NCBI GenBank assembly: GCA_017591395.1 | Contig: WEDG01002067.1 | Location: 1-64,000 of the forward strand | DNA: 64,000 bases | Source of the DNA: Schistocephalus solidus | Taxonomy: Eukaryota > Platyhelminthes > Cestoda > Diphyllobothriidea > Diphyllobothriidae | Direction: 5' to 3' | Part shown: piece after piece, positions 44,331 through 55,935 of the stretch | Layout of the letters: each line of letters starts with the position of its first letter | Numbering within the stretch: the stretch's first letter is position 1 | Notes under the pieces: model-generated | Database searches by the model: none | What the model saw: the letters and a program-made list of their open reading frames with translations, nothing else | Told to the model about the DNA's origin: nothing | Program-made: the position numbers and the translations under genes

Positions 44331-45601
44331 CCCTCTGGGCCTTAAATATACAATTTATTTATTTAAGGTGCCGCATAGACGTCTTCTAGTAAATCTGGTA
44401 GGTCTCGGCATTTGGCCTTCCATCCTCGATTTCACTGTTCCCTACTTGCCTTAGTGAAGTCCAAAAAGGTCTTAGTATGTAAAATCTGCACTAGGCCTCA
44501 TATGATCACGAATGGCCTATTTTTTAATTTATTTATTGCCAGTTTACAGGCAAGGTCAAAAGAAAAATATATATACAGTAGAGGGTCAAGCTGACAGGGA
44601 AAAAACTCCTGATCGTTGTTTCATGTGTTTTCAGGAGAAAAAACTGCAGCTTATTGAGTAATTAAAGTTCTGGACAGGGACGCGTAAACACAGGTGCCCG
44701 GTGAAGAACCTCTCCATTCAGTGTTACTGATCCGGTATTCTGCACCAGCAGGTATGTCGGCGAGCGGCTGTTCGCTGTCGACTGAGAAATAAGCCGATTG
44801 AGGTCTGCAGAGCCAGTTTTTTTTCCCCTCAGCATGAAGACCGGCACAGGATTCAGAGTCCGTGAACGCCATCAGAACCGAAGAATGCTTCAACAGAGTC
44901 AGCACACAAAAGTTTTGGAAGGTGTCCTGAATGTAGAAAACTAGTGACAGTTCGCGTAAACAATTGATAGCTTTGCTGAATATTGATACTTCTAGGTAGC
45001 TTATTCCAGATTGCTATAGCGTTTACCGAAAAAAACTGTCGGTATCTAACTGTGCGTGCCAAAGGAAGAAATAAAAATACATCTCGATGACTGGTGCGCC
45101 GAGAGTGGTCGAGGTGCCTCAGAGATGTAAGGGGGTTAAATGTACGACTGTTTAGTAGTTTAAACAGTAAAAATAGTCCCTTCTGTAATCTAGGAAGCCA
45201 TAGCGGGTCAAGGCTTGTAAGCTCACAGCGTTGTTGGTAGGACAGGTTTCGGTGATCTGAATAGAAAAACTCTTTTTGTAAAGAAGTGCTGGACTGATTC
45301 TATCTTCTTTCGTTCACTAGCGTGCAGAAGACTAAATAGAAACGAGCAGTATTCCAGACTAGGCCTGACATACATTTTATAGAGGCTGATTCTAATTTTT
45401 GATGGTTTCAAAATTTCTGAGAATAAACCCAGTAGTTTGGCGTGCTTTCGAGACAATCAGGGCGCAGTGCTCTGACAGATTAAGACTACTAGAGTATGAT
45501 ATGCCCAGATCCTTTATAACTCCGGGCACGTTTAGATCGTGACCATCTATGCTTAGGTGGGGCTGATGGTTGTCGCCAATAACCATAACGGAGCACTTTT
45601 G

Positions 45602-46734
45602 TCAAGAAAGTGAGAGGCGCCATGTGCGACACCACTGAGCGAAGGCCTGAAGATCCGTTTTTAAGAGCTCAAGCACGATTTTGCGATCAATCGGTTTATA
45701 TCGATAGGCAACTTTTAAATCATCAGCGTAAAGAAAGGGCCTACCATACTGAAAACAATCAGGAACATCGTTGACAAAGAGGCAAAATAGAAGCGGGCCG
45801 AGCACGCTGCCCTGAATAACTCCGCTCCACACATGCGTGGGTTTGGAGATAACATCAGAAATTTTAACTCGTTGTGCGCGAGCATTCAAATAGGAAAATA
45901 TTAAGTTCAGAAGCTTGTTACCTATGCCAAAGGAGGCAAGTTTCAGCAGAAGGAAATCATGGTCAACACGATCAAAGCCTTAGTGAAATCGAAGTAAACG
46001 GTGTTAATTGCAAAACCGCTGTCTCTAGATTGTAGCACATGATCGAAGAAAGAGAGCTGGAAAGTGTCACAAGACCTTTTTTCGAGAAAACCATGCTGAG
46101 CCGCATTTAGTATGTTATTCTCTCTTAGGTGACACATCATCTTGTCTTTGATCAAGGTCTCGAAGATCTTCGAGACTGCTGGTAGTGTATTTATTGGCCT
46201 AAAGTCGTCAAATGACGTAGGTCGGTCGTGTTTCGGAATAGGCAGTATGTGCGATTCCTTCCATAAAATAGGGAAAGTTTCACTTTTAAGAGCAAGATTA
46301 AATATTTTATACAGAAGGGACGGAAATATATCGTTTGCATCCACCTTTAAAACGCTTACCGGGACGTCATCTGGTCCTGGACTGTATGATTGACGAAAAC
46401 GCCGAATGGCTACGGTCACGTCCCAGAGGGTAAAAGTTATGGTTTTGAGGATGTTACCTGTCCAAACCCGGATGTTAGGAAAGGGGGCGACAGTATGTTC
46501 ACTAAACGTTCTAGACAAGAAAGCATTGAAGCAATCAGCTGTCAACTTAGCGTCAGCTATTGGGTTTCCTAAGGCGTCTCGAAGTACGGGGTGCTGCGTT
46601 TTTCTCTGCGCTTTTACTGTGCGCGAAAAGAGCTTCGCAACATTTAACGAAGGGTTTTCGGCAAAGGTAACCTCATCGGCTTGTCGTTTTTCGTCAGACA
46701 ATCTCTTAGCCTCTTCAAAGATTTGCTGGATCAA
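45602..46734 (-). pseudogene. LINE-E reverse transcriptase (frameshifted)
   Basis: Opens with the connector EEAKRLSDEKRQADEVTF, then SPGPDDVPVSVLK, ILPIPKHDRPTSFDDF and AAQHGFLEKRSCDTF. Motif A, VYFDFTKA, loses frame at ~45985. After a gap in frame it continues HVWSGVIQGSVLGPLLFCLF and YADDLKVAYRYKP. The palm motifs are present; two frame breaks remove function. Confidence 0.85.
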
Positions 46735-46874
46735 GGGCAGGACGTAGGTGTCGTTTTGTAGATGAAAACGACAGGAGGGTCTACGCAGTCTACGGCGGAA
46801 TGATAAAGGGAGGTAGACTTCATCCTTGACATTAATTATTTTCTTACGAGGAACAAAACGAGAAATGAGTGGAC

Positions 46875-48091
46875 CTAGAACTTTGTATCAGTACAAACAT
46901 TCACATCCGAACATACAAAGAAGTTAGTCCAGTCGTAAGAATTTAGGTGTCTTAGCAATTCCCTCATATTTGCTGATCTGAAATCACGGAAAAAGCTATA
47001 TTTTTTGGAAAACGTTTCGGCAGCCTCTAGTTCTAGTGTAGAAAGAACTATAGTGTGATCAGAATTCCCAAGTGGATCTAAAGGTGACACTGACGATGGC
47101 TGACAACCTCTACAAAAAATAAGATCAAGTATGTTTGATCCTCGGGTGGGAAAATCAACTACCTGGTCCCACATGCCTATATCTATGGCCTCAAGTAGGT
47201 CTTCGAACTTTGCAGGACCGGAAGTTGGAAACCAGTGAACTTCAGGAAGATTTAAGTCACCTACAATCAAGCAGTACTTCAGATTTAAGTCAGCTGCGGC
47301 GTGAAATGCCAGCGAGAGACAAAGATCGTAATCCTCGCTGGCATTGGGTTGGCGATAGACACTACCAACGAGTAAAGAGTAGTTATCTTTTAGATCTACT
47401 CGGAGCCAAAAGCTCTCCTCTACCGCGGTAAATTGGCGATAGTCCAATGGAAAAAATGTAAGTGGTTGCCTTACATAGATACAGCTTCCTCCGCCACGGC
47501 CCTCGTGTCGATCCTCCGAATGTAAGCGTAGCCTAGAATAGAAAGTTCGGAGTCGGATACACAGGGTGTTGCCCATGTCTCTGTAACTATTACAATGTCG
47601 GGGCGGTGGATAAAAACCAGAGTCTGGAGCAAAGGCATCTTATTAAGCAGAGATCTGGCATTGAGGACGATTAGTTTAAGCGGGCACGTTTTTGGTTTCT
47701 GAAACGGGACAGTTAGGCTGTCAGGGTGACTGCCTTCGGCCAGAGAAATGCTCTTTTTACTTGAACTATCTGTCCATCCCTTATTTTGAGATTTGCCTCG
47801 CCATTGGTCTTTCGTATTTTCAGTTCTATTATTAGCTGTCGCATTTTCATTCGTTCTTTCAACCCATATTCCGGTTGAAAAAAACACTTCAGAATGCGGA
47901 CCCCGCAGGGTTGATTTTCTCCGTAGCAGGAGCTGTGCCTGCGCTTCGTTTTCCAAGATGATTTTAAGAGGTCTTGGTCGAGGATTTGAATCGGGTGTAG
48001 ACAGAGCCTTCCCTATTCTATATGCCTTGAGAATATGAATGGACTCGCCGTCCGTCAGCAGCGTTTTTGCATACAATTTAAGGAGTTCCAA
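46875..48091 (-). pseudogene. LINE-E ORF1 C-terminus and endonuclease (one frameshift)
   Basis: 48091-47471 and 47576-46875 overlap in two frames. The first carries SNPRPRPLKIILENEAQAQL (ORF1 core) and LKLIVLNARSLLNKMPLL, then VIVTETWATPCVS of the endonuclease. The second has SCIYVRQPLTFFPLDYRQF, LIVGDLNLPEVHW and GNSDHTIVL. Catalytic Asn, Glu, Asp-x-Asn and Ser-Asp-His are all visible, so inactivation is by frameshift only. Confidence 0.82.
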
Positions 48092-48552
48092 GTCATGTTT
48101 AACTCGCTCCTTTGGAATAATTTAAGCTGACTCCGGGACACCTTTAATGACTAAATTCTGTTTTTGACTCAATCTAGGGCCCGTTTGTAACTCAGATCTT
48201 TCAGCTAAGTGAGTACGGGTAACCAGCTCACTTTGCCTGATAGGTCCAGATGAGCCGGATGTTGGGCAGGCTGGAGCCAAGTCTCTGCACGACTTGTTCT
48301 TCTTAGACCTTTTCTTCTTTGGATTTACAAACTCGCCAACCTCTTCAACATCGCATGTAGGTGTAACGTCTACCAGTGATGTAGCGATGGGTGGTAAAGC
48401 CAGATTAGTGCTGCTGCTACGCGAACAAAGTACCGGTGGAGTGGCGCAAGGACTAGATGGGGCTCCCTTCGGAAGTAGCGAAAATTCCTCTGGTTTACCG
48501 GGTCCAGCAGTCGAGATATGTTTAATGTGACTTTTATGTAAGCTTGAAGAAG

Positions 48553-48861
48553 CTATAAATGAATACGAATTTGCTTTGTGGTAGGTTTATTACGAACAAG
48601 AGCTTTTTTAGCAGTTGGGCAAGATAAAGATTTTTTTAAGTTATCTATTTCTTGTCTTAGATTCCTTATTTCCTGCTCCATCCCTGAGAATTTCTGCTGG
48701 AGGCTGAAACACCCCATACATGTTTCGTCTTCGTAAGCTACATTAGTTAAGCTTACTGAACTTTTACCCCGTTTAGCTGGAGGTGAACAAATAGCAGAAT
48801 AACGATAGTTAAAATTGTTTTCTGCTTGTACATTAACTTGCTTGACAAGATCCCCTGCCAA
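48553..48861 (-). pseudogene. LINE-E ORF1 N-terminus
   Basis: Opens MAGDLVKQVNVQAENNF, then PPAKRGKSSVSLTNVAYED, ETCMGCFSLQQ (a CxxC) and a predicted coiled coil FSGMEQEIRNLRQEIDNLKK. This is the same AKR-YEDE-CxxC-coiled-coil order as in LINE-G and the chimera at 53561. It is probably the RNA-binding or oligomerising ORF1 protein. Interrupted at 48553. Confidence 0.75.
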
Positions 48862-49149
48862 TATGGCCTAGTGGGTTGAGGCGCCGATAGACGGTCCCAA
48901 GCAGCTTGGTCGTGGAGCAATTTTTAGTGACAATAAACTTATGGAACTTGAGTTTTGCATGTTATAATTGCCACAAAATTAACAGAGAGTCAGCTGAGTT
49001 TTCAACAATAAGAATATGAAAATATAAGGACTCAGCCTTTGATTTGAGTCCCTTCCGCGATTGAGAGCAGATGCAGGGAGCACACAGCCGGCGTGAGTTT
49101 CAAAAAGCAGCAAAGATCGAGGGTCCAAGTCGCAATTTACAAACTCGCC

Positions 49150-49850
49150 TATGTCAAGGCGAGGAACTGGTCTTCCACTAATCATTCAGTACCGCAACGA
49201 CTTGTCAACAGTGCTCAAAAGTTCAAAAACCTTCATTTCTGCTGATGATTTTAAGTGCATTTATTCATTTTCTAAGGATATTGACAATATTTCCGTAGAA
49301 AAAAATTAAATCCGATATGATTACACTGTCAAAATACCTTTCAAATTTGCAGATGCATTTTTCTCAATCAAAGTACAGTTTCATGTATTTTGACCACCGC
49401 CGAGCTTTTCATAACCATATTTTTTTCAAAATTATATAATTTTACAACGCCCCACTCTAACGGAGTTAGGCCTGAGGAACACGAATAGGCTCGCTTTATC
49501 ACATCATGTAGATCAAATTTCGGCAAAGGCAGCACAGGTATGATGCTTGATATCATGCATTTTTTCCTTCCAGAATTAAATTTAAAGCTTTTCCACGAGT
49601 TAGTCCTTACCATTCTCGAATATTGCTGCCCCTTTTTTGTCTAAAGAACGGCTGTGACCGAAGTAAAATAGAAAACGTTCAGAGAGTCTTAAAGCGAAGA
49701 ATCTTTCTCATTCTGGATCTAGTATCCCTTATACTGAGAGATTTCAATTAGTGAACATTAAATTGCTGTGGGTTAGAAGACTCGAAGCCATCCTCTGCTT
49801 CCTATTTCATATTACTTATAGACTTAATCTTTCACGAATTAACGACTTCA
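49150..49850 (+). mobile_element. LINE-D/E-like RT fragment
   Basis: The + strand reads LSTVLKSSKTFISADDFKCI (active site as SADD), then after stops ISCIFPSRIKFKAFP, RSKIENVQRVLKRRIF and LDLVSL, similar to 40917-41560. Heavily degraded. Confidence 0.65.
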
Positions 49851-50022
49851 ATTCAATTCAATTCAATTTATTGATGGAAATAGGCATGGGCCTTTGAGTA
49901 CCCTATTTGTAACGTAAACTTAAGTGTGGTATACAGAGAAACCGTGTGGGTTGCAAAGGTACAAAAGGCGGTCATAAAATATGACAAGTGTCGCACGAAT
50001 CTCGAGGGTTAAGATAAATTCC

Positions 50023-50949
50023 TCATCGCTCAAGCTCATTTTGGAACATAAAACCGTCAAGGTTCCTTTTAAAGCTTTCCAGTGATGGCGACATCACAAC
50101 GTCTTCAGGGAGGGCATTCCATGGTTTAACCACTCTGACAGAGAAGGAGAACTTGCGCACATCTAGTCTCGCCTGCTGGACACGCAGTTTAAATGGGTGA
50201 CCTCGAAGATGGGTCGTGGCGGCAAATTCGAAGAAGTCCGAGAATTCCAGGCAACAATCCAATCCCTTCACAATGCGGAATGTCTGCAGGAGATCACCAC
50301 GCATTTGCCTATGACTCAAAGTGAACCGATTAAGATTCATTAGGCGGGTTGGATATGGCAAGGAGCTTTGACTTCTTACCATTTTGGTGGCTTTCCCTTG
50401 TACTCTTTCGAGGCAGTTCTGATCTTAAACTGTCCAGGGTTTCCAGGCTTGCATAGCATATTCCAAATGCGGCCTAATGAATGTTCAAAAAGTCTTAGGG
50501 AAGAGATCTTCATCGAAATCCAAAAACGCTCGTCTGATGGCATACAACACCGCAATTGCGCTCTTCACCACTTTCGAGCAGTGAGACGATGGTTTTAAGG
50601 TGGTGGTCGTCAGCACACCAAGGTCCTTTTGGGTTTCCACGTCTTTTAAGGCTTCACCGTTGAGAAAGTAACTTCTACTTTCGGCAGATCCAGATGGGTT
50701 GCCTAAACAAAGTATTGTACACTTATCAACGTTGAACCACTTGAGGAGGTTACCTCTGATTCCAATTCTTTCTAACTTGTACAGCAGTCTCTCGTGCGGT
50801 ACAGTATCGAAGGGCTTTTGAAAGTTAATGAAGGCAATTTGAACCGCGTGTCTATCTTCAAGTGCTTGGATCCACCTCTGGAGCGAATACAGCAAATTCG
50901 TTGTGCATGATCTTCCTTTTCTGAACCCATGTTGACAGCTTGATAACAA
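50023..50949 (-). pseudogene. LINE-F RT with catalytic core deleted
   Basis: Starts SCQHGFRKGRSCTTNLLY and motif A AFINFQKPFDTVPHERLLYK (catalytic Asp replaced by Asn). It then jumps from NLLKW straight to FNVDKCTILCLGNPSGS. About 85-90 residues, including motif B and FADD, are missing compared with 61230-61540. A later piece carries LPYPTRLMNLNRFTLSHRQM and PWNALPEDVVMSPSLE. Confidence 0.85.
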
Positions 50950-51599
50950 ATTATGAGTCTAGGAATTTCACCAATTCGCTCTTGATGAGCCTTTCCATAA
51001 TCTTGCTAAGGATGCATGTCAAGCTTGTGGGCGTGTAGTTTGTCACTGACGCCCGGCTACGCTTTTGTACAAGGGAGTTATATGGGCCAGCTTCCAATCG
51101 AAAGGAAGTGTTCCGGAGTCAAATTAATTTTGAAAGAGCACTGACAGAGGTGCGGAAAGTTCATTGGCGAGTTCTTTAAGAAGCTTGGGTGGAAGCTCGT
51201 GTGGTCCTTGGGATTTCGACTCTTTTAGTTCTTTTAATTCCTTTTTGGATCAGAAATTCTGAGAATAGTATGTGGCTAATGCTTGCAGTCGGCGGGTTAT
51301 CCACTGAGGGAAGAAGGAACCTTGCCTCGTATGTGAAGACTGAGCGGTAGAACTGTGAAAAGTACTAGGCTTTTTCCCTGTTTTCAGAAATTTCGACGCC
51401 CACGGCAGTCTTAATCAGCGGTATTTGATGTAAATTCCTTGTACATCTACGGAGGTAACTGTAGACTAACTTTGGATTCTGCGTTGCCTTTTGCAGCAAA
51501 GTCTTCTCAAATTCTCTTCGTGTTTTAAGAATAAGGCTTCTCGTTTTGTTTCTCTGTGATTAGACTCGCATTATTTTCTCCACAGCTTGTGCTTCCTGT

Positions 51600-52550
51600 T
51601 TATTTCCCTTTTAAGTTGCTGTCTAGCCACCCAGGACGGTTGCTGTGATGGACACTCGTTAGTGGGCAGTGGTTGTCTATAAGTTGCAGAAAAACATTTC
51701 GGAAGGACTCCCAGTCTTCGTTCACGGTGCTCGAAAACATTGAGGTCCAGTTGATGTCTGTTAAATCTGCTCGTATCTGATGAAAGTTTCCTCGCCAAAC
51801 GTTACGCCGTTTCGCCTCTATAGCCGGCGCAACGGAGAATAAGGAGTAGTCCCAACTAAGCACCACATGATCACTACGACCGAGCGGAGGCATTGAAATA
51901 ATCTTCTCAATGCTGCCTGGTGTTTTCGTGAAAACCAGATCGAGACAGTTACCCCTTTGTCCTTCACGTGTTCGGGTGGGGAAAGGGACATGTTGTGTGA
52001 GGAGTGCTTTCAAGGTCTTTTGCAGAAAAACATAATCAAAAGTTGATTTCGGGCATGATGATTGAACAGTGCTCCAGTTAATTCCTGGTGCGTTGAAGTC
52101 ACCCATAATCATGACATTAGGTCGACTGGAGAAATTTTCTAATTGTTCCAACAAGTGGGTGTCCGCAACTCGGTCTATCCTAGGTGGCCGATAGACATTG
52201 AGGACATCCAGACATGGAGAGCCAAGAGCCTTGATGTTCAACCATATGGCTTCCGTGTTGCACGCAAACTTGCTCGTCTTGTCAGACAATATTAGCACGT
52301 CTTTCACCTACACAAGTATTCCACCACCCTGTCGGTTTTCTCTGTCTCTCCGATATATTTGGTATCCAGACAATGTTATTTCGCTATCTCGAATACTGCC
52401 CGACAGCCAGGTTTCTGTTACTGCTATCACATCCGGAGATACTTCGGCAAGGCAAATTTTTAACTCATCAAGATCTGATAAAAGGCTTTGTGCATTTGTA
52501 TACAAACAGATCAATTTTGCGCCAACCAAATTTCCTGTTGCCTTTGTCAA
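51600..52550 (-). pseudogene. LINE-F endonuclease (one stop)
   Basis: APE-type: CLYTNAQSLLSDLDELK, VIAVTETWLSGSIRDSE, a stop at ~52309 within the GGGILV segment, then IWLNIKALGSPCLDVLNVY, VMIMGDFNAPGINWSTV, a 20-residue target-specificity loop, NCLDLVFTKTPGSI and GRSDHVVLSWD. All catalytic positions (Asn, Glu, Asp-x-Asn, Ser-Asp-His) are present, making this the best-preserved endonuclease in the window. Confidence 0.85.
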
Positions 52551-52779
52551 TTCTATGGGGCTAACTGCGTCTCCTCTAACGCCAAGGTCGTATGTCTTTT
52601 CCGTTTCTTGATGATTTTCAGTAACTCTGGTTTCTTTAGTGAGAACGCTGGGAGTTACGAAATCAGTTCTGAAATCTCTTTGGGCAATTGGTTCCCTGAT
52701 GGTTTTGGCGGTAGTGAGGTGGCTGCCGTTGTCCTTAGAACAATCGGTTGGTTCAATGGAAAATTCGTATTCTAGTAAT

Positions 52780-53580
52780 AAGTTAAGTCAAGTCACTTTA
52801 ATTCACATGATTGAGGGAAGTTGGCTTTCGCCCTTGAGCTCCCTATGCATATGCAAAAATGTTAATAGTACAAACGTTTACAGTGAAAAATCTGACAAAT
52901 GAAAATGTAGGGTCATCGATATGTGTGGGCCAGTTGCAAGCTGCCACTGCTTACACAATCTTCATTATATTTACAATATTTTTATCAGAAAATGAGTATC
53001 TCGTTTGAATTTAAAAGTGTCAACAGTTTCTGAAAGGACCACCTCGTCAGGGAGTCCGTTCCATGCTCCAATGACCCTCTGCGAAAAGGCGTTCTGACGG
53101 ACTTCCGTGTGGACAAACTTCCTCTGCAGTTTTAAGGGATGACCCCACAGATGTTCCGTCCCAGACAATTCGAAGAAGTCAGCCAATTCTAGGGCACACT
53201 CGCGGCCTCTGACAATCCGGTAGGTTTGGATGAGGTCACCGCGTAGTTGTCTGTAATTTAGAGGAAACAAATCAAGTTCAACCAGTCTGGCTTCGTAAGG
53301 CAAGAGCGTCCTTAAGTCTGCAAGCTCATTTCCCAGTTTTTGAACTCTTTGTAAAATATAAGAACATTCAACGCGAGATTCGTCCTCGTAGCCGACGGAT
53401 TTGGCTGCTATTATACTTTTATCGCGCTTTGCTGGTTTTTGGTTGTAAGTATAAACTGATTGAGTGCCAGTCGTGGATGTCGAAGCCAGCTCAACAGGCT
53501 TTCCTTTAAAGGAAGTTCCGTGACTGGTTCTGTTGCTAGCAAACAATGGTTTTGAGTCCATGAATTTTAAAATACTGCGT
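52780..53580 (-). mobile_element. Internally deleted LINE derivative (ORF1 start joined to RT end)
   Basis: A short non-autonomous element: 5' ORF1 codons, the RT C-terminus and the 3' tail of a CR1-like LINE of the C/G group, with everything between removed (about 3 kb or more by comparison with LINE-G). The tail holds the hairpin GGC-GAAA-GCC near 52825-52835 and ends 'cattgagg'-like sequence then A/T-rich DNA. Confidence 0.8.
52971..53561 (-). CDS. Chimeric 196-aa ORF1/RT-C-terminus protein
   Basis: An uninterrupted frame. Residues ~1-85 are LINE ORF1: GTSFKGKPVELASTSTTG, KPAKRDKSIIAAKSVGYED, ESRVECSYILQ and coiled coil VQKLGNELADLR. From LLPYEARLVELDLFPLNYR (~residue 86) to the end it is the RT C-terminal domain, homologous to 35640-35960. 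No endonuclease or catalytic RT remains. An open frame across a deletion junction is unusual in this window, where almost every other LINE frame is broken. It could be a young deletion, or a frame kept for RNA binding. Expression is unproven. Confidence 0.6.
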   Translation of the reverse strand: MDSKPLFASNRTSHGTSFKGKPVELASTSTTGTQSVYTYNQKPAKRDKSIIAAKSVGYEDESRVECSYILQRVQKLGNELADLRTLLPYEARLVELDLFPLNYRQLRGDLIQTYRIVRGRECALELADFFELSGTEHLWGHPLKLQRKFVHTEVRQNAFSQRVIGAWNGLPDEVVLSETVDTFKFKRDTHFLIKIL

Positions 53581-53689
53581 AAAAGTATGTTCTCCTTTGA
53601 GCGTATAATGAAAATTTCCGACTGGCTCTGGAGTATGGCGATTATTTAATGCAATTTGAGCAAACATGTTTATACTTGTTCAAAAACGC

Positions 53690-54035
53690 TTTTGAACAAT
53701 ACTATAAACGGTATGAAGGATATTCAGGAACGACTTAGCCGTTCGGAGATGTCGAAGGTCCTGGATAATTTCAGATCTTCACGAGGTTGTACAAGTTTGG
53801 TTCCCTGAGTGGTTGTCAGTTTTTATTGGTGCAGAGGCTGCGCAGTCAACTTGAATAAGATGATAAACAAATTCCAATTTGATGCCGTTTTATGACGAAT
53901 TTCGGCACAAGAAAGAATTTCAGATGAGCAGGAAGCAAGTAAGTACGTGCAGTTGAAACAGTATTGTCCGGAACAGTCCTAGTGAAGTGGTAACGAAGAT
54001 CAAATTGTCCAAGTTGGAGAATAAATAATTCGATC
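53690..54035 (+). repeat. Interspersed repeat shared with 42300-42610
   Basis: Matches the reverse complement of 42300-42610 almost throughout: 'aaaacgctttt.aa', 'tcagatcttcacgaggttg', 'tggttccctgagtggttg', 'aagatgataaacaaatt', 'gtccggaacagtcctagtg'. Family unknown. An old coding origin is possible because the - strand frame 53846-54175 stays open. Confidence 0.8.
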
Positions 54036-54189
54036 CAGTATATCGACCTTATGCCACTCATAATTCCTCCATGATCATTCCACTGCCTCTTTGGTGTAAA
54101 TCTTACCATTCTAGATTTTTGCCTCCAAATATGCTTTACTTTGGAATAACCTTCTACCGGAAAGTGGATTGTCATCTACACTAGCTGCA

Positions 54190-54950
54190 TTGAAATCTGA
54201 ATTACGTAACCATTTTACCTCGGAATATATAAAGTCATGAGTTTTCGGTTTTTTCAAACAATTAACTTTTGTATATTGAAATGAGTCCTCCTGGAAGCTG
54301 AGGTGGTTCCACTTGATGATAACTGGTTTCTTAATTCAACTGATACTGTCCTCTATAGAGACCTTCTTCACAGCCGTCATTCTTCCCCTCTTGATTTTGA
54401 CCAGCATTATGAAATGTTGGCGAGTCTGTTAGTCTCCTCTTTTTTGATACTCTGCAAACAGCTACAACCTTGTCAGGTATCGCACATTTCACGCCTCAGG
54501 GGATAGTCTTTATCGTCTTTAACATACACCCTTGTGTAGAACATAGACGGACCGTAGAGAGCGTGGTTGGTTCCGCTGTTTTCACCACCTTGTTGGTGGC
54601 CGCAGCGAGCAGCAAGAGAGTAACATGGAGACAACTCTGGCACTTCGATGACGACTCTCGCAACCTTACCGATCACTTCATCGTTCAACCCTTAGAGTAC
54701 TGATGATGCCCGTGCAGGCTTTCCTTGTCAATAATCCCTTACGGCTACCCCTATTGATTCGTGCTCAAATAAAAGCCAAGCAAAACAAGTCGTCAAAGTT
54801 ATGCAAGCTCAAAATTTATGCAGATTACTCGAGACCTGCAGCACGACTGAGTCGTTTCAAAATAACCTTCCTTAATTTCATTAAGTTCTTTTGATTAACT
54901 GTAAAAGAATAGAGTTACTCATTCATTTTAACTACTCAAAAAACTTTATA
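54190..54950. other. No gene recognised
   Basis: Short ORFs without motifs. The one at 54303-54506 (+) has no homology that I can name. Confidence 0.4.
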
Positions 54951-54956
54951 GTTTAT

Positions 54957-55935
54957 GGCCAGACAAAATTTTGACGATAGTAGCATGCAAAGCAGTGGAA
55001 CTTCTTTAGAAGGAAAGCCTGACGATATTACCTTCACTTCCAGGATTTGTGCTCGTGCTCTTAATGCCTGCAGCTCATGATCTGCAAAAGTTGTCAAAAC
55101 CATACTTACTATACATTGTGTGGGTTACGGAGATGAACTGTGCATTAGCTGTACCCAGCTATTCATCTAAATCAAAAAATTGGAAGATGAGCTTGGCAAT
55201 GTAAGGAAGCTCCTGAAGCAGAATATTGACGGAAAGACAGAGATTACCTGTGTTATCACAAAAAAAGCAAAGCGCAAAACGCAAATAATTCAAGATAAGG
55301 CTACCTTTTTAGAAGCTTCTGAATTTTTGGGTTGCAACCCAGTAAATGCCAAATTGGATAACAGTAATATCAGGACAACTTCAACAGTGCCTCTTCCAAA
55401 GGCAGTCCCGACTTCAGACTTAACTTCTGTCAGCCAACACAACAGTTCTAAAAAGTTATAAGTTGGAAGTGAAAAAACCAATGCATGGCAAGATGGAATT
55501 GGGAAACACTATAGCAAGAGTATAAAGTCAAAAACAACTCTCATGAACCCCGCAGGTAATTCAGAGGAAAATATGGTCGGTAGCGTAATAAAGGACGCCC
55601 TTGACCGAGAGAATCACGTTGTTATCTAGGGCTTACCTGAATGAAATGCTCCTACACCGAAAGAAAGGATATCCGTTGACCTTGCTATGTTTCAGCACCT
55701 GCTGAGCAGTATACTTTATTTGGGAGAAAAGGTAGTTGTTCGCGCATCCATCAGGATAGGAAAAAACGGTAGTGAACATGCAGAAACCGTGACACCACTG
55801 CCTTTTAAAATTTTAATGGACAACAAAGAAGGGGCTAAGCTACTTCTCGCTAGGAAGATCAACCTCCGAAACTCTCATAAGGAGGTTTTTTCGCCGGACT
55901 TATCTCCAGCAGAACATCTGAAACGCCGCAAATAA
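54957..55935 (+). pseudogene. LINE-G ORF1 (broken)
   Basis: SMQSSGTSLEGKPDDITF, then after stops VGYGDELCISCTQLF (CxxC), coiled coil KKLEDELGNVRKLLKQN, a Lys/Thr-rich linker, and HVVI-stop-GLPE, the widely shared ORF1 signature. Next come SVDLAMFQHLLSSILYLG, LPFKILMDNKEGAKLL and FSPDLSPAEHLKRRK. Stops occur at ~55080, 55170, 55460, 55629 and 55644. Confidence 0.78.

Larger units (their letters stand above)
44590..48965 (-). mobile_element. LINE-E: near full-length non-LTR retrotransposon
   Basis: Read on the - strand: 5' leader, ORF1 (48861-48553 and, in other frames, to ~47900), endonuclease (47750-47000), connector, RT (46734-45600) and C-terminus (45590-44853). A tail with hairpin follows (44655-44590). 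The RT active site FLYADDLKVAY is intact. Frameshifts occur near 48100-48550, 47500, 46870, 45985 and 45595. Among the LINEs here it is the most complete. Fragments of it lie at 6160-6950 and 40085-40290. Confidence 0.87.
49846..52620 (-). mobile_element. LINE-F: endonuclease to 3' end, with deleted RT core
   Basis: Read on the - strand: ORF1 end and endonuclease (52550-51600), connector (51600-51240), RT fingers (degenerate, 51240-50950), RT palm start (50949-50740), an internal deletion, RT C-terminus (50730-50023), and a tail with hairpin AGGC-CCAT-GCCT ending in (TTGAA)n at ~49850. Stops occur at ~52308 and 51360. The homologue at 60160-62405 still has the deleted part. Confidence 0.87.
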
